From Tannerella sp. (GTDB taxonomy: Bacteria; Bacteroidota; Bacteroidia; Bacteroidales; Tannerellaceae), in assembly GCA_031283785.1 (NCBI GenBank), contig JAITBC010000272.1:1-8960 (forward strand): DNA of 8,960 bases, read 5' to 3'. The stretch's first letter is position 1. Every line of letters starts with the position of its first letter. Shown here one piece after another: positions 1 to 6,051 of this stretch. The translations under genes were made by a program, and so were the position numbers. The notes beneath the pieces were generated by a model, which saw only the letters and a list, made by a program, of their open reading frames with translations, was not told the origin of the DNA and did no database searches.

Positions 1-34
1 ATCTTTCATAACTATTGTAATTAATATTCTGTTG

Positions 35-42
35 CAAATATA
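35..42 (-). promoter_or_regulatory. possible -7 box of a promoter reading off the left edge
   Basis: Read on the minus strand this is TATATTTG, which fits the Bacteroidota -7 consensus TAnnTTTG. No TTTG element is found at the expected 19-21 bp upstream. An ATG on the minus strand lies at 9-7, about 20 nt after the likely start of transcription, so a minus-strand gene may begin at the very edge. Only three codons are visible and the gene cannot be identified. Positions 1-149 otherwise contain no gene. Confidence 0.3.
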
Positions 43-113
43 CTAAGTTTTACGCGAATGTGATACTGCTATCCCGTTAGATTTTCTTAAATACGGACAA
101 AGTCGCGAAGTTA

Positions 114-142
114 TTGTACAAACATGAGCGTTTCCCGTACAA
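114..142 (-). terminator. weak hairpin after the FHA gene
   Basis: On the minus strand, just past the stop of the FHA gene, TTGTAC pairs with GTACAA, and inside them AAAC pairs with GTTT around a 6-nt loop with a GGG bulge. The stem is AT-rich and is followed by ATAACTT instead of a T run, so this is only a weak candidate for the end of the tsaB/LytTR/FHA transcript. Confidence 0.2.
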
Positions 143-149
143 AAAGTCA

Positions 150-803
150 TCACGTACGAATCCATTTAGCTTTGCAGGAGGACACCGGGCAGTGTTTTTT
201 ATTACTTAAGGATTCCCATGGTATCTCGCCGAGAAAAGCGCCGCACTTCGGACATACGTAATCTATTTTAAATTGATTGGCAAGATGCTGCAGTTGAGCA
301 GGTATTTTTGCTGCCTGACGCGCCCCGAAATAAATGCCTGCCGTCGGCGCTAAAACGGCAAGGACAAGGCTAAATACGAAAACGCCTTTATTGGTATGCC
401 CCATAAAACCAAGTATGACGCCGACGACGCCTATCACGGCAAAAGGCAGCGATTGAAACAGCCTTGTCTTAAACTGATTACTTGACTGTATATGTATTTT
501 TTCCTTTATATAGTCATCATATACCTTTTTAAGCTGTGCAAATTCATTGCTATAATCATTATCCCTTTTCAGGATATCGTTTATTGTCAATATATAATTT
601 GTACCGAAAGCGACCCTGTCGACTGCCGATACATTTTTTCTGACAATCTGACAGTCATTGACGAACGTGCCGTTTGTCGACCCGAGGTCTTCCAGCAACA
701 AATGTCCTTTTTCGTCTTGCGTCAGTTGTGCATGATAACGACTCACCTGCGGGTCGTTAATTACAAAATCATTATCTGCAGCTTTTCCGATCTTAACTTT
801 CAT
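150..803 (-). CDS. membrane-anchored FHA-domain protein with C-terminal zinc ribbon
   Basis: Predicted protein of 217 residues. Residues 4-75 form a forkhead-associated (FHA) domain, a phosphothreonine-binding fold, with the SRYH (21-24) and GSTNGT (41-46) motifs. The usual GR of the first strand is GK here. Next come a charged linker and two hydrophobic segments (about 117-135 and 140-160) that should span the membrane. The end is a zinc-ribbon-like C-x2-C (184/187) and C-x4-C (205/210). FHA and zinc ribbon should lie on the same side of a two-pass hairpin, presumably cytoplasmic. I chose the ATG at 803; a TTG at 812 would add three residues. The gene overlaps the end of the LytTR gene by 11 bp, which implies translational coupling and joint function. 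No kinase is encoded in the window. The family role is unknown to me; FHA domain identity is secure. Confidence 0.85.
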   Translation of the reverse strand: MKVKIGKAADNDFVINDPQVSRYHAQLTQDEKGHLLLEDLGSTNGTFVNDCQIVRKNVSAVDRVAFGTNYILTINDILKRDNDYSNEFAQLKKVYDDYIKEKIHIQSSNQFKTRLFQSLPFAVIGVVGVILGFMGHTNKGVFVFSLVLAVLAPTAGIYFGARQAAKIPAQLQHLANQFKIDYVCPKCGAFLGEIPWESLSNKKHCPVSSCKAKWIRT

Positions 804-1230
804 TATTTTCAACTTCTTTGTCCAAAGATTCCTTTCCGATACCTAAAACTTCAGCTTCCAGCGAATCCTTCAGCGTCCGAAGCGGTTCTTTCGGTATGAT
901 CAATTCCCGTGGCTTACCTTCATTTGCGAGCAACAACAGCTTTTGTTTCGGCAGATTTATCTGCAAAATATGCTTTTTATTAACGATATGACTCTTCCCT
1001 ACCCGAATCAGTATCGTATCGGGATTAGAGATCTGCACCGCCAACATCTCTTCCACCTTACCTATATTGACGGCAAAAGTAAATTGGATACCTTCCGCCA
1101 GAAGCAGTTTGGTATAATTCCTGTCTGCTTCAAAATATAAAATATGTTCAATATTTATGCGCAACAACTCATCCCGCGTTTTTATCATCAAATATCTGTC
1201 CATCGTAAATGGTGTACTATTAGTTTTCAT
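793..1230 (-). CDS. stand-alone LytTR DNA-binding regulator
   Basis: Predicted protein of 145 residues made almost entirely of one LytTR DNA-binding domain (about 10-125). Typical blocks are visible: IEHILYFEADRNYTKL (27-42) and IRVGKSHIVNKKHIL (75-89). There is no receiver domain and no hydrophobic segment, so it is not an ordinary two-component response regulator and must be controlled another way. The acidic tail (about 126-145) lies outside the domain. It has its own promoter (1246-1278) and two candidate LytTR-type half sites further upstream, which suggests autoregulation. The FHA membrane protein gene starts inside its last codons. With the ATG at 1230 the leader would be only about 10 nt; the ATG at 1203 (Met10) is a possible alternative that still keeps the whole domain. 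Targets are unknown. Confidence 0.88.
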   Translation of the reverse strand: MKTNSTPFTMDRYLMIKTRDELLRINIEHILYFEADRNYTKLLLAEGIQFTFAVNIGKVEEMLAVQISNPDTILIRVGKSHIVNKKHILQINLPKQKLLLLANEGKPRELIIPKEPLRTLKDSLEAEVLGIGKESLDKEVENNES

Positions 1231-1245
1231 TATTTTTCAGGATAG

Positions 1246-1278
1246 CAAAAGTACATTTTTTTATTAATACTTCCAAAA
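1246..1278 (-). promoter_or_regulatory. promoter of the LytTR-FHA gene pair
   Basis: On the minus strand, TTTTGG (1278-1273) is followed after exactly 19 bp by TACTTTTG (1253-1246). This fits the Bacteroidota primary sigma-factor form TTTG-N19-TAnnTTTG. Transcription would start near 1240, a few bases ahead of the LytTR start codon. Confidence 0.7.
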
Positions 1279-1302
1279 TTATTTGGATATTTTATTTCGG
1301 AA

Positions 1303-1328
1303 CATAACGGAATGTTCGACATAACTGT
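1303..1328 (-). promoter_or_regulatory. candidate LytTR-type direct repeat
   Basis: Minus-strand ACAGTTATG (1328-1320) and TCCGTTATG (1311-1303) both fit 8 of 9 positions of the general LytTR half-site form [TA][AC][CA]GTTN[AG][TG], and share GTTATGT. They start 17 bp apart, while known sites are usually about 21-22 bp apart. They lie about 60-90 bp upstream of the predicted start of LytTR transcription. The spacing is the main weakness. Confidence 0.35.
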
Positions 1329-1345
1329 TTAAATATAAGCAATTT

Positions 1346-2053
1346 TTATTCATTTGCCGACAGTTTGTTTTTTGCAACCGTAGCAATAAAATCCTTAAGG
1401 TAAAAAGGCTCGAAATAAACTATATCTTCAAAACGTCCGTTTTCAAACGCCTGTTCCGACAATACGGCCATATCCGAAGCAAGAGGATGGATATCTTCTA
1501 TGAATACGGCATTCGGCGACTGTATTATGTCTTTACACTTTGAGGCGCCGCTGCCGAAAAAATAGACCTTTTGTTTTTCCAGAAGCGCAGCATACGTTTC
1601 TTCCGTTACAATTTCAGCCCCTGTATCACGTATTTTGCGTAGCGACCGGTCGTATACCGCAGTATAAACTTCCATTCGGCGGGCATCTATCATTGCGCAT
1701 AAAAACGATCCCGGCGATTCTTTATCCGGTGATATCCGTTTTAGCGCCTTCGATGCCATTATATCTAATGTAGGAATATTCAGCAACGGCACATTCCATC
1801 CGAAGCAAAGTCCCTTTGCCATGGAAACGCCTATTCGCAGGCCCGTATAAGACCCCGGCCCACTGCTGACCGATACGGCATCTACCGTCAATTCATGATG
1901 TTTCATTTCTTTTACCGCCTCTTCCACAAAAACACCCAGCATAGATGCATGGGAAGCCCCCTCAAACAGCGTTTTCTCAAACACAACCTCTCCTTTTTCG
2001 GACAATGCTGCGGAACAAACCGCCGTCGCTGTTTCTATATTGATTATTGCCAT
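1346..2053 (-). CDS. tsaB: tRNA threonylcarbamoyladenosine biosynthesis protein TsaB
   Basis: Predicted protein of 235 residues, close to the 231 of E. coli TsaB. TsaB is an ASKHA-fold partner of TsaD (with TsaE) in the cytoplasmic complex that transfers threonylcarbamoyl to A37 of ANN-decoding tRNAs. Visible signatures are INIETAT near the N-terminus (4-10), VSSGPGSYTGLRIGVSMAKG (62-81) and MIDARRMEVYTA (121-132). It lacks the metal-binding histidines of TsaD, as expected for the inactive partner. The start is set at the ATG at 2053; the frame is open 11 codons further, but the extension runs through the probable -7 box at 2076-2083 and is not homologous to the family. It is transcribed divergently from yicC. 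The LytTR gene lies 115 bp downstream on the same strand with its own promoter. Confidence 0.95.
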   Translation of the reverse strand: MAIINIETATAVCSAALSEKGEVVFEKTLFEGASHASMLGVFVEEAVKEMKHHELTVDAVSVSSGPGSYTGLRIGVSMAKGLCFGWNVPLLNIPTLDIMASKALKRISPDKESPGSFLCAMIDARRMEVYTAVYDRSLRKIRDTGAEIVTEETYAALLEKQKVYFFGSGASKCKDIIQSPNAVFIEDIHPLASDMAVLSEQAFENGRFEDIVYFEPFYLKDFIATVAKNKLSANE

Positions 2054-2075
2054 AAAAACGATTCTTTTTGAGCAG

Positions 2076-2083
2076 CAAAAATA
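2076..2083 (-). promoter_or_regulatory. probable -7 box for tsaB
   Basis: Minus-strand TATTTTTG fits TAnnTTTG and lies 22 bp ahead of the tsaB ATG. There is no clear TTTG element 19-21 bp upstream. The short inverted repeat CCGGAA (2095-2100) / TTCCGG (2108-2113) lies in that position instead and might be an operator. Confidence 0.4.
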
Positions 2084-2248
2084 CACATTAATACCCGGAA
2101 AAAAATATTCCGGTTCACGATTAATAAATTTTATACCTTCGTTATCATGTCCGAAGGCAAACGGCGTTCCGGCAACGATTCTTAGCGCTTAAGGAGAATC
2201 CCGACGGATCGCCGTCATCCTGTAAAACGATATAAACAGGCGAGTTTA

Positions 2249-2280
2249 TTTTGTTTTGCGCCCGGCTTGTATTACCTTTG
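2249..2280 (+). promoter_or_regulatory. promoter of the yicC-gmk-nadD operon
   Basis: TTTTG (2249-2253), a 19-bp spacer, then TACCTTTG (2273-2280) match the Bacteroidota promoter form closely. Transcription would begin around 2286, leaving a leader of about 15 nt before the yicC ATG. The upstream part of the divergent region (2084-2248) holds only small imperfect inverted repeats (2177-2200 and 2203-2216) and no gene that I can support. Confidence 0.7.
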
Positions 2281-2300
2281 CCTGAAAAAAATACAATCAT

Positions 2301-3173
2301 ATGATTCAATCAATGACCGGCTTCGGAAAAGTAACAACCGAATTGCCGACAAAAAAAGTAACAATAGAAATAAAAGCTCTTAACAGCAAACAAATGGACA
2401 TCTTTACCCGCATACCGCCCATATATCGCGAGAAAGAGATGGAAATACGGTCTATACTTTCGAAAAAACTCGAACGCGGAAAAGTGGAGTTTTCAATAAC
2501 AACGGAAAACATAAGTAAAGATATTGCAACAAAAATAAACGCATCCGTCGTGGAATGTTATAAAAAACAGATAGAAGAAATCGCAGAAACACTAAGTATT
2601 AATCAACCGGAGGACTGGTTTCTTACAATCCTGCGTCTGCCCGATGTCATAAAAACCGAGATGGTCGGGGCCGACGAGGAGGAATGGCTCATCGTGTGTG
2701 ATGCCATAAATCATGCCATAAATAAACTGTGTGAATTTCGCACTCAGGAAGGGGAGATGTTATTCGGACTGTTTGTGCGGAAAATTGAAAATATAGCGGA
2801 ACTCCTGAAACAGATCGAACCGTACGAGAACGACCGTGTCGAAAAGATTAAAAACCGTATTTCGGAAAATTTGCAGAAGGTCCCGGAGATACAGTTTGAC
2901 GCGAACCGTCTTGAACAGGAATTGATCTATTATATGGAGAAGCTTGATATAAACGAGGAAAAAAACAGGCTGGACAATCATCTCAGATATTTTATGGAAA
3001 CGCTTCATAACGGTCGCGGGCAGGGGAAAAAACTCGGCTTCATCGCACAGGAAATAGGGCGTGAAATAAATACGCTTGGCTCAAAAAGCAATCAGGCTGA
3101 GATGCAAAAAATTGTAGTCCTGATGAAAGATGAACTTGAACAGATTAAGGAACAAATACTGAATGTACTGTAA
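2301..3173 (+). CDS. yicC: YicC/YloC family endoribonuclease
   Basis: Predicted protein of 290 residues, full length for the family (E. coli YicC has 287). The N-terminal YicC-like domain opens with the hallmark MIQSMTGFGK. The C-terminal DUF1732 domain (about 205-290) carries LDINEEKNRLDNHL (215-228) and the GKKLGFIAQEIGREINTLGS block (242-261), which holds the conserved acidic and basic residues. A conserved RTQEGEML stretch lies at 147-154. YicC/YloC proteins are cytoplasmic, metal-dependent oligomeric endoribonucleases involved in RNA turnover. The gene heads a probable operon with gmk and nadD. A strong hairpin sequence begins 10 bp after its stop codon. The start is supported by the family N-terminus and by the promoter 20 bp upstream. 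Confidence 0.94.
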   Translation: MIQSMTGFGKVTTELPTKKVTIEIKALNSKQMDIFTRIPPIYREKEMEIRSILSKKLERGKVEFSITTENISKDIATKINASVVECYKKQIEEIAETLSINQPEDWFLTILRLPDVIKTEMVGADEEEWLIVCDAINHAINKLCEFRTQEGEMLFGLFVRKIENIAELLKQIEPYENDRVEKIKNRISENLQKVPEIQFDANRLEQELIYYMEKLDINEEKNRLDNHLRYFMETLHNGRGQGKKLGFIAQEIGREINTLGSKSNQAEMQKIVVLMKDELEQIKEQILNVL

Positions 3174-3183
3174 GAAACACATA

Positions 3184-3231
3184 ACGCCTGTGTGTCGCCC
3201 TCGACGGCTTCACAGGGCGACACACAGGCGT
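3184..3231 (+). repeat. perfect 18-bp inverted repeat between yicC and gmk
   Basis: The arms 3184-3201 and 3214-3231 are exact reverse complements of 18 bp each, around a 12-nt loop. The stem is rich in G and C (core CCTGTGTGTCGCCC). The RNA would form a very stable hairpin. It is followed by TGCAGGCCACATG and not by a T run, so it does not look like a classical intrinsic terminator, and gmk has no recognisable promoter after it. It may be an RNA processing or stability element inside the operon transcript, a partial terminator, or a dispersed palindromic repeat. Confidence 0.85.
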
Positions 3232-3278
3232 GCAGGCCACATGATAAAAACGGGAATACGGTTATATATATTAATGTA

Positions 3279-3848
3279 ATGGAAAAAGAAAAACTTATCA
3301 TATTATCGGCGCCTTCCGGATCCGGCAAAAGCTCTGTCATACAGCACCTGTTACAACAAGGGTTACCCCTGCAATTTTCCATATCCGCGACGAGTCGCGC
3401 CCCGCGCGGTAACGAGCGACACGGAACGGATTATTATTTCCTTACGCCGGAAGAATTTCGTTCTCATATTGAAAAGGGTGATTTTCTGGAATATGAAGAA
3501 GTATATAAAGATAAATTTTACGGGACGTTAAAAAGCGAAGTCGAACGCATAACCAAAGCCGGGCAGAATATCGTTTTCGACGTAGATGTCGGCGGCGGAT
3601 GCACGATAAAAAAAATGTACGGCGACCGTGCCTTATCAATCTTCATACAACCTCCTTCTATCGACGAATTACGCCTCCGCCTCGAAAAGCGCGGTACGGA
3701 TGCGCCCGAAGTAATCGAAAGCCGGCTGGAAAAAGCAGAATATGAATTACATTTTGCGCCCGAATTTGATGTGGTTATCATCAACGATGATCTTGCAAAA
3801 GCGCAAAATGAAGTTCTCGAAACCGTCAGGAATTTTATTATAACATAA
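3279..3848 (+). CDS. gmk: guanylate kinase
   Basis: Predicted protein of 189 residues. It phosphorylates GMP to GDP with ATP, in the cytoplasm. The P-loop is APSGSGKSS (11-19). The GMP-binding region follows as SATSRAPRGNERHG (36-49) with Arg40 and Arg43, then FLEYEEVYKDKFYGT (69-83). The DVDVGGG segment (101-107) and the lid IESRLEKAEYE (146-156) complete the family pattern. The start is the ATG at 3279: an open extension back to a GTG at 3192 would place the hairpin repeat inside the protein and has no homology to Gmk. The gene lies 105 bp after yicC and 24 bp before nadD, and is probably transcribed with both. Confidence 0.97.
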   Translation: MEKEKLIILSAPSGSGKSSVIQHLLQQGLPLQFSISATSRAPRGNERHGTDYYFLTPEEFRSHIEKGDFLEYEEVYKDKFYGTLKSEVERITKAGQNIVFDVDVGGGCTIKKMYGDRALSIFIQPPSIDELRLRLEKRGTDAPEVIESRLEKAEYELHFAPEFDVVIINDDLAKAQNEVLETVRNFIIT

Positions 3849-3872
3849 GTGATAACCTCAAATATAACGTCA

Positions 3873-4439
3873 ATGACTGTCGGCATCTTCCCGGGTTCGT
3901 TTAATCCGGTTCACATAGGCCATCTGGCATTAGCAAACTGGATTTGCGAGTTTTGCAATTTGGATGAGCTGTGGTTTCTCGTGTCGCCGCAGAATCCTCT
4001 CAAAGAAGAGTCCGAATTAATGAACGGGAACAAACGTCTCCTAATGGTAAAAACCGCTATCGAGGGATATCCCAAATTTAAAGCAAGCGATTTTGAGTTC
4101 AGGCTGCCCCGTCCGTCATATACCTTCCATACATTACGGGAGTTGTGCAAACAGTTCCCGGATAAAACGTTCCATCTGATAATGGGCGCCGATAACTGGA
4201 ATAATATGTCATACTGGAAAAACTACAAAGAATTAGTCCATGAATTTCCAATCATCATTTATCCGCGCAAAGATTATGACATAACGATTCCAGAAAAATA
4301 TACAAACATAAAAAAAGTGGATGCACCTCTTCTGGAGATTTCATCCACTTTTATTCGCCGGTCAGTAAAAGAAAATAAAGACATCCGCTTTTTTCTTCCG
4401 GAAAAAATATGGGAAATGCGAAGTCTTTTTGAGTTTTGA
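3873..4439 (+). CDS. nadD: nicotinate-nucleotide adenylyltransferase
   Basis: Predicted protein of 188 residues. It joins nicotinate mononucleotide and ATP to form deamido-NAD in NAD biosynthesis. Nucleotidyltransferase motifs are plain: GSFNPVHIGH (8-17, with the HxGH signature), the PRPSYTFHTL region (79-88), MGADNW (104-109) and ISSTFIR (156-162, the second ATP-binding motif). The ATG at 3873 is preferred because it gives the family N-terminus MTVGIFPGSFNP. A GTG at 3849 directly after the gmk stop would add eight residues and cannot be fully excluded. Last gene of the yicC operon; it converges on the POT transporter gene with only 4 bp between stop codons. An inverted repeat that may serve the opposite strand lies in its 3' part. 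Confidence 0.95.
   Translation: MTVGIFPGSFNPVHIGHLALANWICEFCNLDELWFLVSPQNPLKEESELMNGNKRLLMVKTAIEGYPKFKASDFEFRLPRPSYTFHTLRELCKQFPDKTFHLIMGADNWNNMSYWKNYKELVHEFPIIIYPRKDYDITIPEKYTNIKKVDAPLLEISSTFIRRSVKENKDIRFFLPEKIWEMRSLFEF
4311..4352 (-). terminator. candidate terminator for the POT transporter, embedded in nadD
   Basis: The arms 4313-4323 and 4342-4352 are perfect 11-bp reverse complements (AAAAGTGGATG / CATCCACTTTT) around an 18-nt loop. Read on the minus strand, the hairpin ends in a run of six T (4316-4311), the layout of an intrinsic terminator, about 90 nt past the stop codon of the converging transporter gene. There is no room for a terminator in the 4-bp gap itself. Part of the symmetry could be chance, since both arms encode NadD residues. 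Confidence 0.4.
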
Positions 4440-4443
4440 CAAT

Positions 4444-6012
4444 TTATTTGGCAACACGTTCGAGCCACTTCACCATGGCGAGCATTACGAACATCGAAAG
4501 TCCCGTTGCGCCGACAAACACCAGCCAGCATATCCATAGCGGAACACTTGTATAAAGAATTCCTCCGATCACCAATATTGAATTACCGACGGCCGTAGCG
4601 GCCAGCCAGGATCCCTGCATCAAACCCTGCATGTGAGGCGGGGCAATTTTCGACACAAACGACAGTCCCAAAGGCGATATAAACAGCTCCGCCACCGTAA
4701 GTATAAAATATAATGTTACCATAATCATCGGCGTAACGCGCATCGCATCAATTTCGTCAGCACTCATGCCGGCCAAAGAATCTTTCGGAGGTAATGCAAA
4801 AGAAAAGACCATCAAAAACACATATGCCAATGCGGCGATCCCCATACCTATTGCAATTTTCCTGGGCGTCGACGGCTCTTTTCCTTTCCGGTTTAACAAA
4901 CCGAACGTCCACATAATCAAAGGCGTAAGGAACACCACAAAAAATGGATTGACGCTTTGAAATATTTCCGCTCCTTTGATGCTGGTGAAGCCCAAATCGA
5001 TATTGATGACATCCAGGTTCACATAGTCTCGTGCAAAATAAGTAAGCGAATAACCATTCTGGTGGAATGACATCCAAAAAAATATGACCACGCCGAACAC
5101 GGCAAACAAGGCATAAATACGCTGTCTTATCTCCTGTGCGTTCATCATCCTTTCTTCTGCCGATGTTTCAGAGGAGGAATTTTTCTCTTTTGCAACAATC
5201 GCTTTATTTGCCGGATCCGGGAATGTCTTTTTATTTGCAAGATAAATGACAAGCGATATCATCATCGCTATTATTGCTGCGCCAAAAGCATATTGGAATC
5301 CGACATTAAATACATCCAGATAATTATTGGAGAACGACGACAAATCGGTGACGGCCGAACCGTCAAGAGATACATCGTTTGCATATTTTGTCAAGCGTGC
5401 GACAGCCTCTGCCGGCATTGCATTTCCCTGTGCAATATACTGATGGCACAGTTCCGGCAAAGAGCCGTTATAATCAAAATTATGCACTTTCAGCCACCAG
5501 TTACGTATGCCGATTGCAATGAACGGGGCAAACATGGCGCCGACATTGATAAACATATAAAATATCTGATAGCCGGCGTCCCTTCTCTTTGAATATTCAG
5601 GATCATCATACATCTGCCCTACCAGCGCCTGAAGATTTCCTTTAAACAAACCGTTCCCAAACGAAATGACAAACAATCCGACACAAGTGATTGCCAGATA
5701 TAATTTCATATCCGGCACGGGCGTTGGCGTAGGAACGGCAATAATCAGGTATCCGACAGCCATCAGTATGATGCCGTAGAATATCGTCCTTTTATAATTT
5801 CCCGTTTTATCGGCTATTAATCCGCCAATCAATGCCAGAAGATAAATGGAGGCATAAAATACGGAATAAATAATACCGGTAGTCTTTTCCGACAAGCCGA
5901 ATTTAGCAGAGATGAACAATGTAAGAATTGCCATCATAATATAAAAGCCGAAACGTTCGCCCATATTCGACAACGCCGCGCCCAGTAATCCTTTTGGATG
6001 ATCTTTAAACAT
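4444..6012 (-). CDS. POT/PTR2-family proton-coupled oligopeptide transporter
   Basis: Predicted protein of 522 residues, the usual size of bacterial POT-family carriers (MFS fold, inner membrane, di/tripeptide uptake with protons). Typical signatures: NMGERFGFY in the first helix (16-24), GNGLFKGN (119-126), the PTR2 signature FYMFINVGAMFAP (151-163), a helix 7 with FFWMSFHQNG (311-320) and SVNPFFVVFLTPL (353-365). Many hydrophobic segments are visible, with a hydrophilic loop near 170-235 and a charged cytoplasmic loop near 260-300. In the ExxER proton-coupling motif the first Glu is Asn16; Glu19 and Arg20 are kept. The gene follows the DUF4831 gene after 39 bp with no good promoter between, so the two are likely cotranscribed. 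The exact substrate cannot be read from sequence. Confidence 0.92.
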   Translation of the reverse strand: MFKDHPKGLLGAALSNMGERFGFYIMMAILTLFISAKFGLSEKTTGIIYSVFYASIYLLALIGGLIADKTGNYKRTIFYGIILMAVGYLIIAVPTPTPVPDMKLYLAITCVGLFVISFGNGLFKGNLQALVGQMYDDPEYSKRRDAGYQIFYMFINVGAMFAPFIAIGIRNWWLKVHNFDYNGSLPELCHQYIAQGNAMPAEAVARLTKYANDVSLDGSAVTDLSSFSNNYLDVFNVGFQYAFGAAIIAMMISLVIYLANKKTFPDPANKAIVAKEKNSSSETSAEERMMNAQEIRQRIYALFAVFGVVIFFWMSFHQNGYSLTYFARDYVNLDVINIDLGFTSIKGAEIFQSVNPFFVVFLTPLIMWTFGLLNRKGKEPSTPRKIAIGMGIAALAYVFLMVFSFALPPKDSLAGMSADEIDAMRVTPMIMVTLYFILTVAELFISPLGLSFVSKIAPPHMQGLMQGSWLAATAVGNSILVIGGILYTSVPLWICWLVFVGATGLSMFVMLAMVKWLERVAK

Positions 6013-6051
6013 GATATAATAATTTAAGTGATGATTATTTCAAACTGTTTT

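Noticed and set aside
492..899. 135-codon open frame on the plus strand
   Set aside because: Antisense shadow of the FHA and LytTR genes, with no recognisable domain.
1297..1319. Bulged hairpin TCG-AACAT / ATGTT-CGA downstream of tsaB, considered as a terminator
   Set aside because: No T run on the minus strand, only 8 bp with a bulge, and it coincides with the GTTATGT repeats that may be protein-binding sites.
2054..2086. ATG-initiated 11-residue extension of TsaB
   Set aside because: It overlaps the probable -7 box; the family starts at MAIINIET.
3192..3278. GTG-initiated 29-residue N-terminal extension of Gmk
   Set aside because: It would be encoded by the inverted repeat and is unlike guanylate kinases, which begin just before the P-loop strand.
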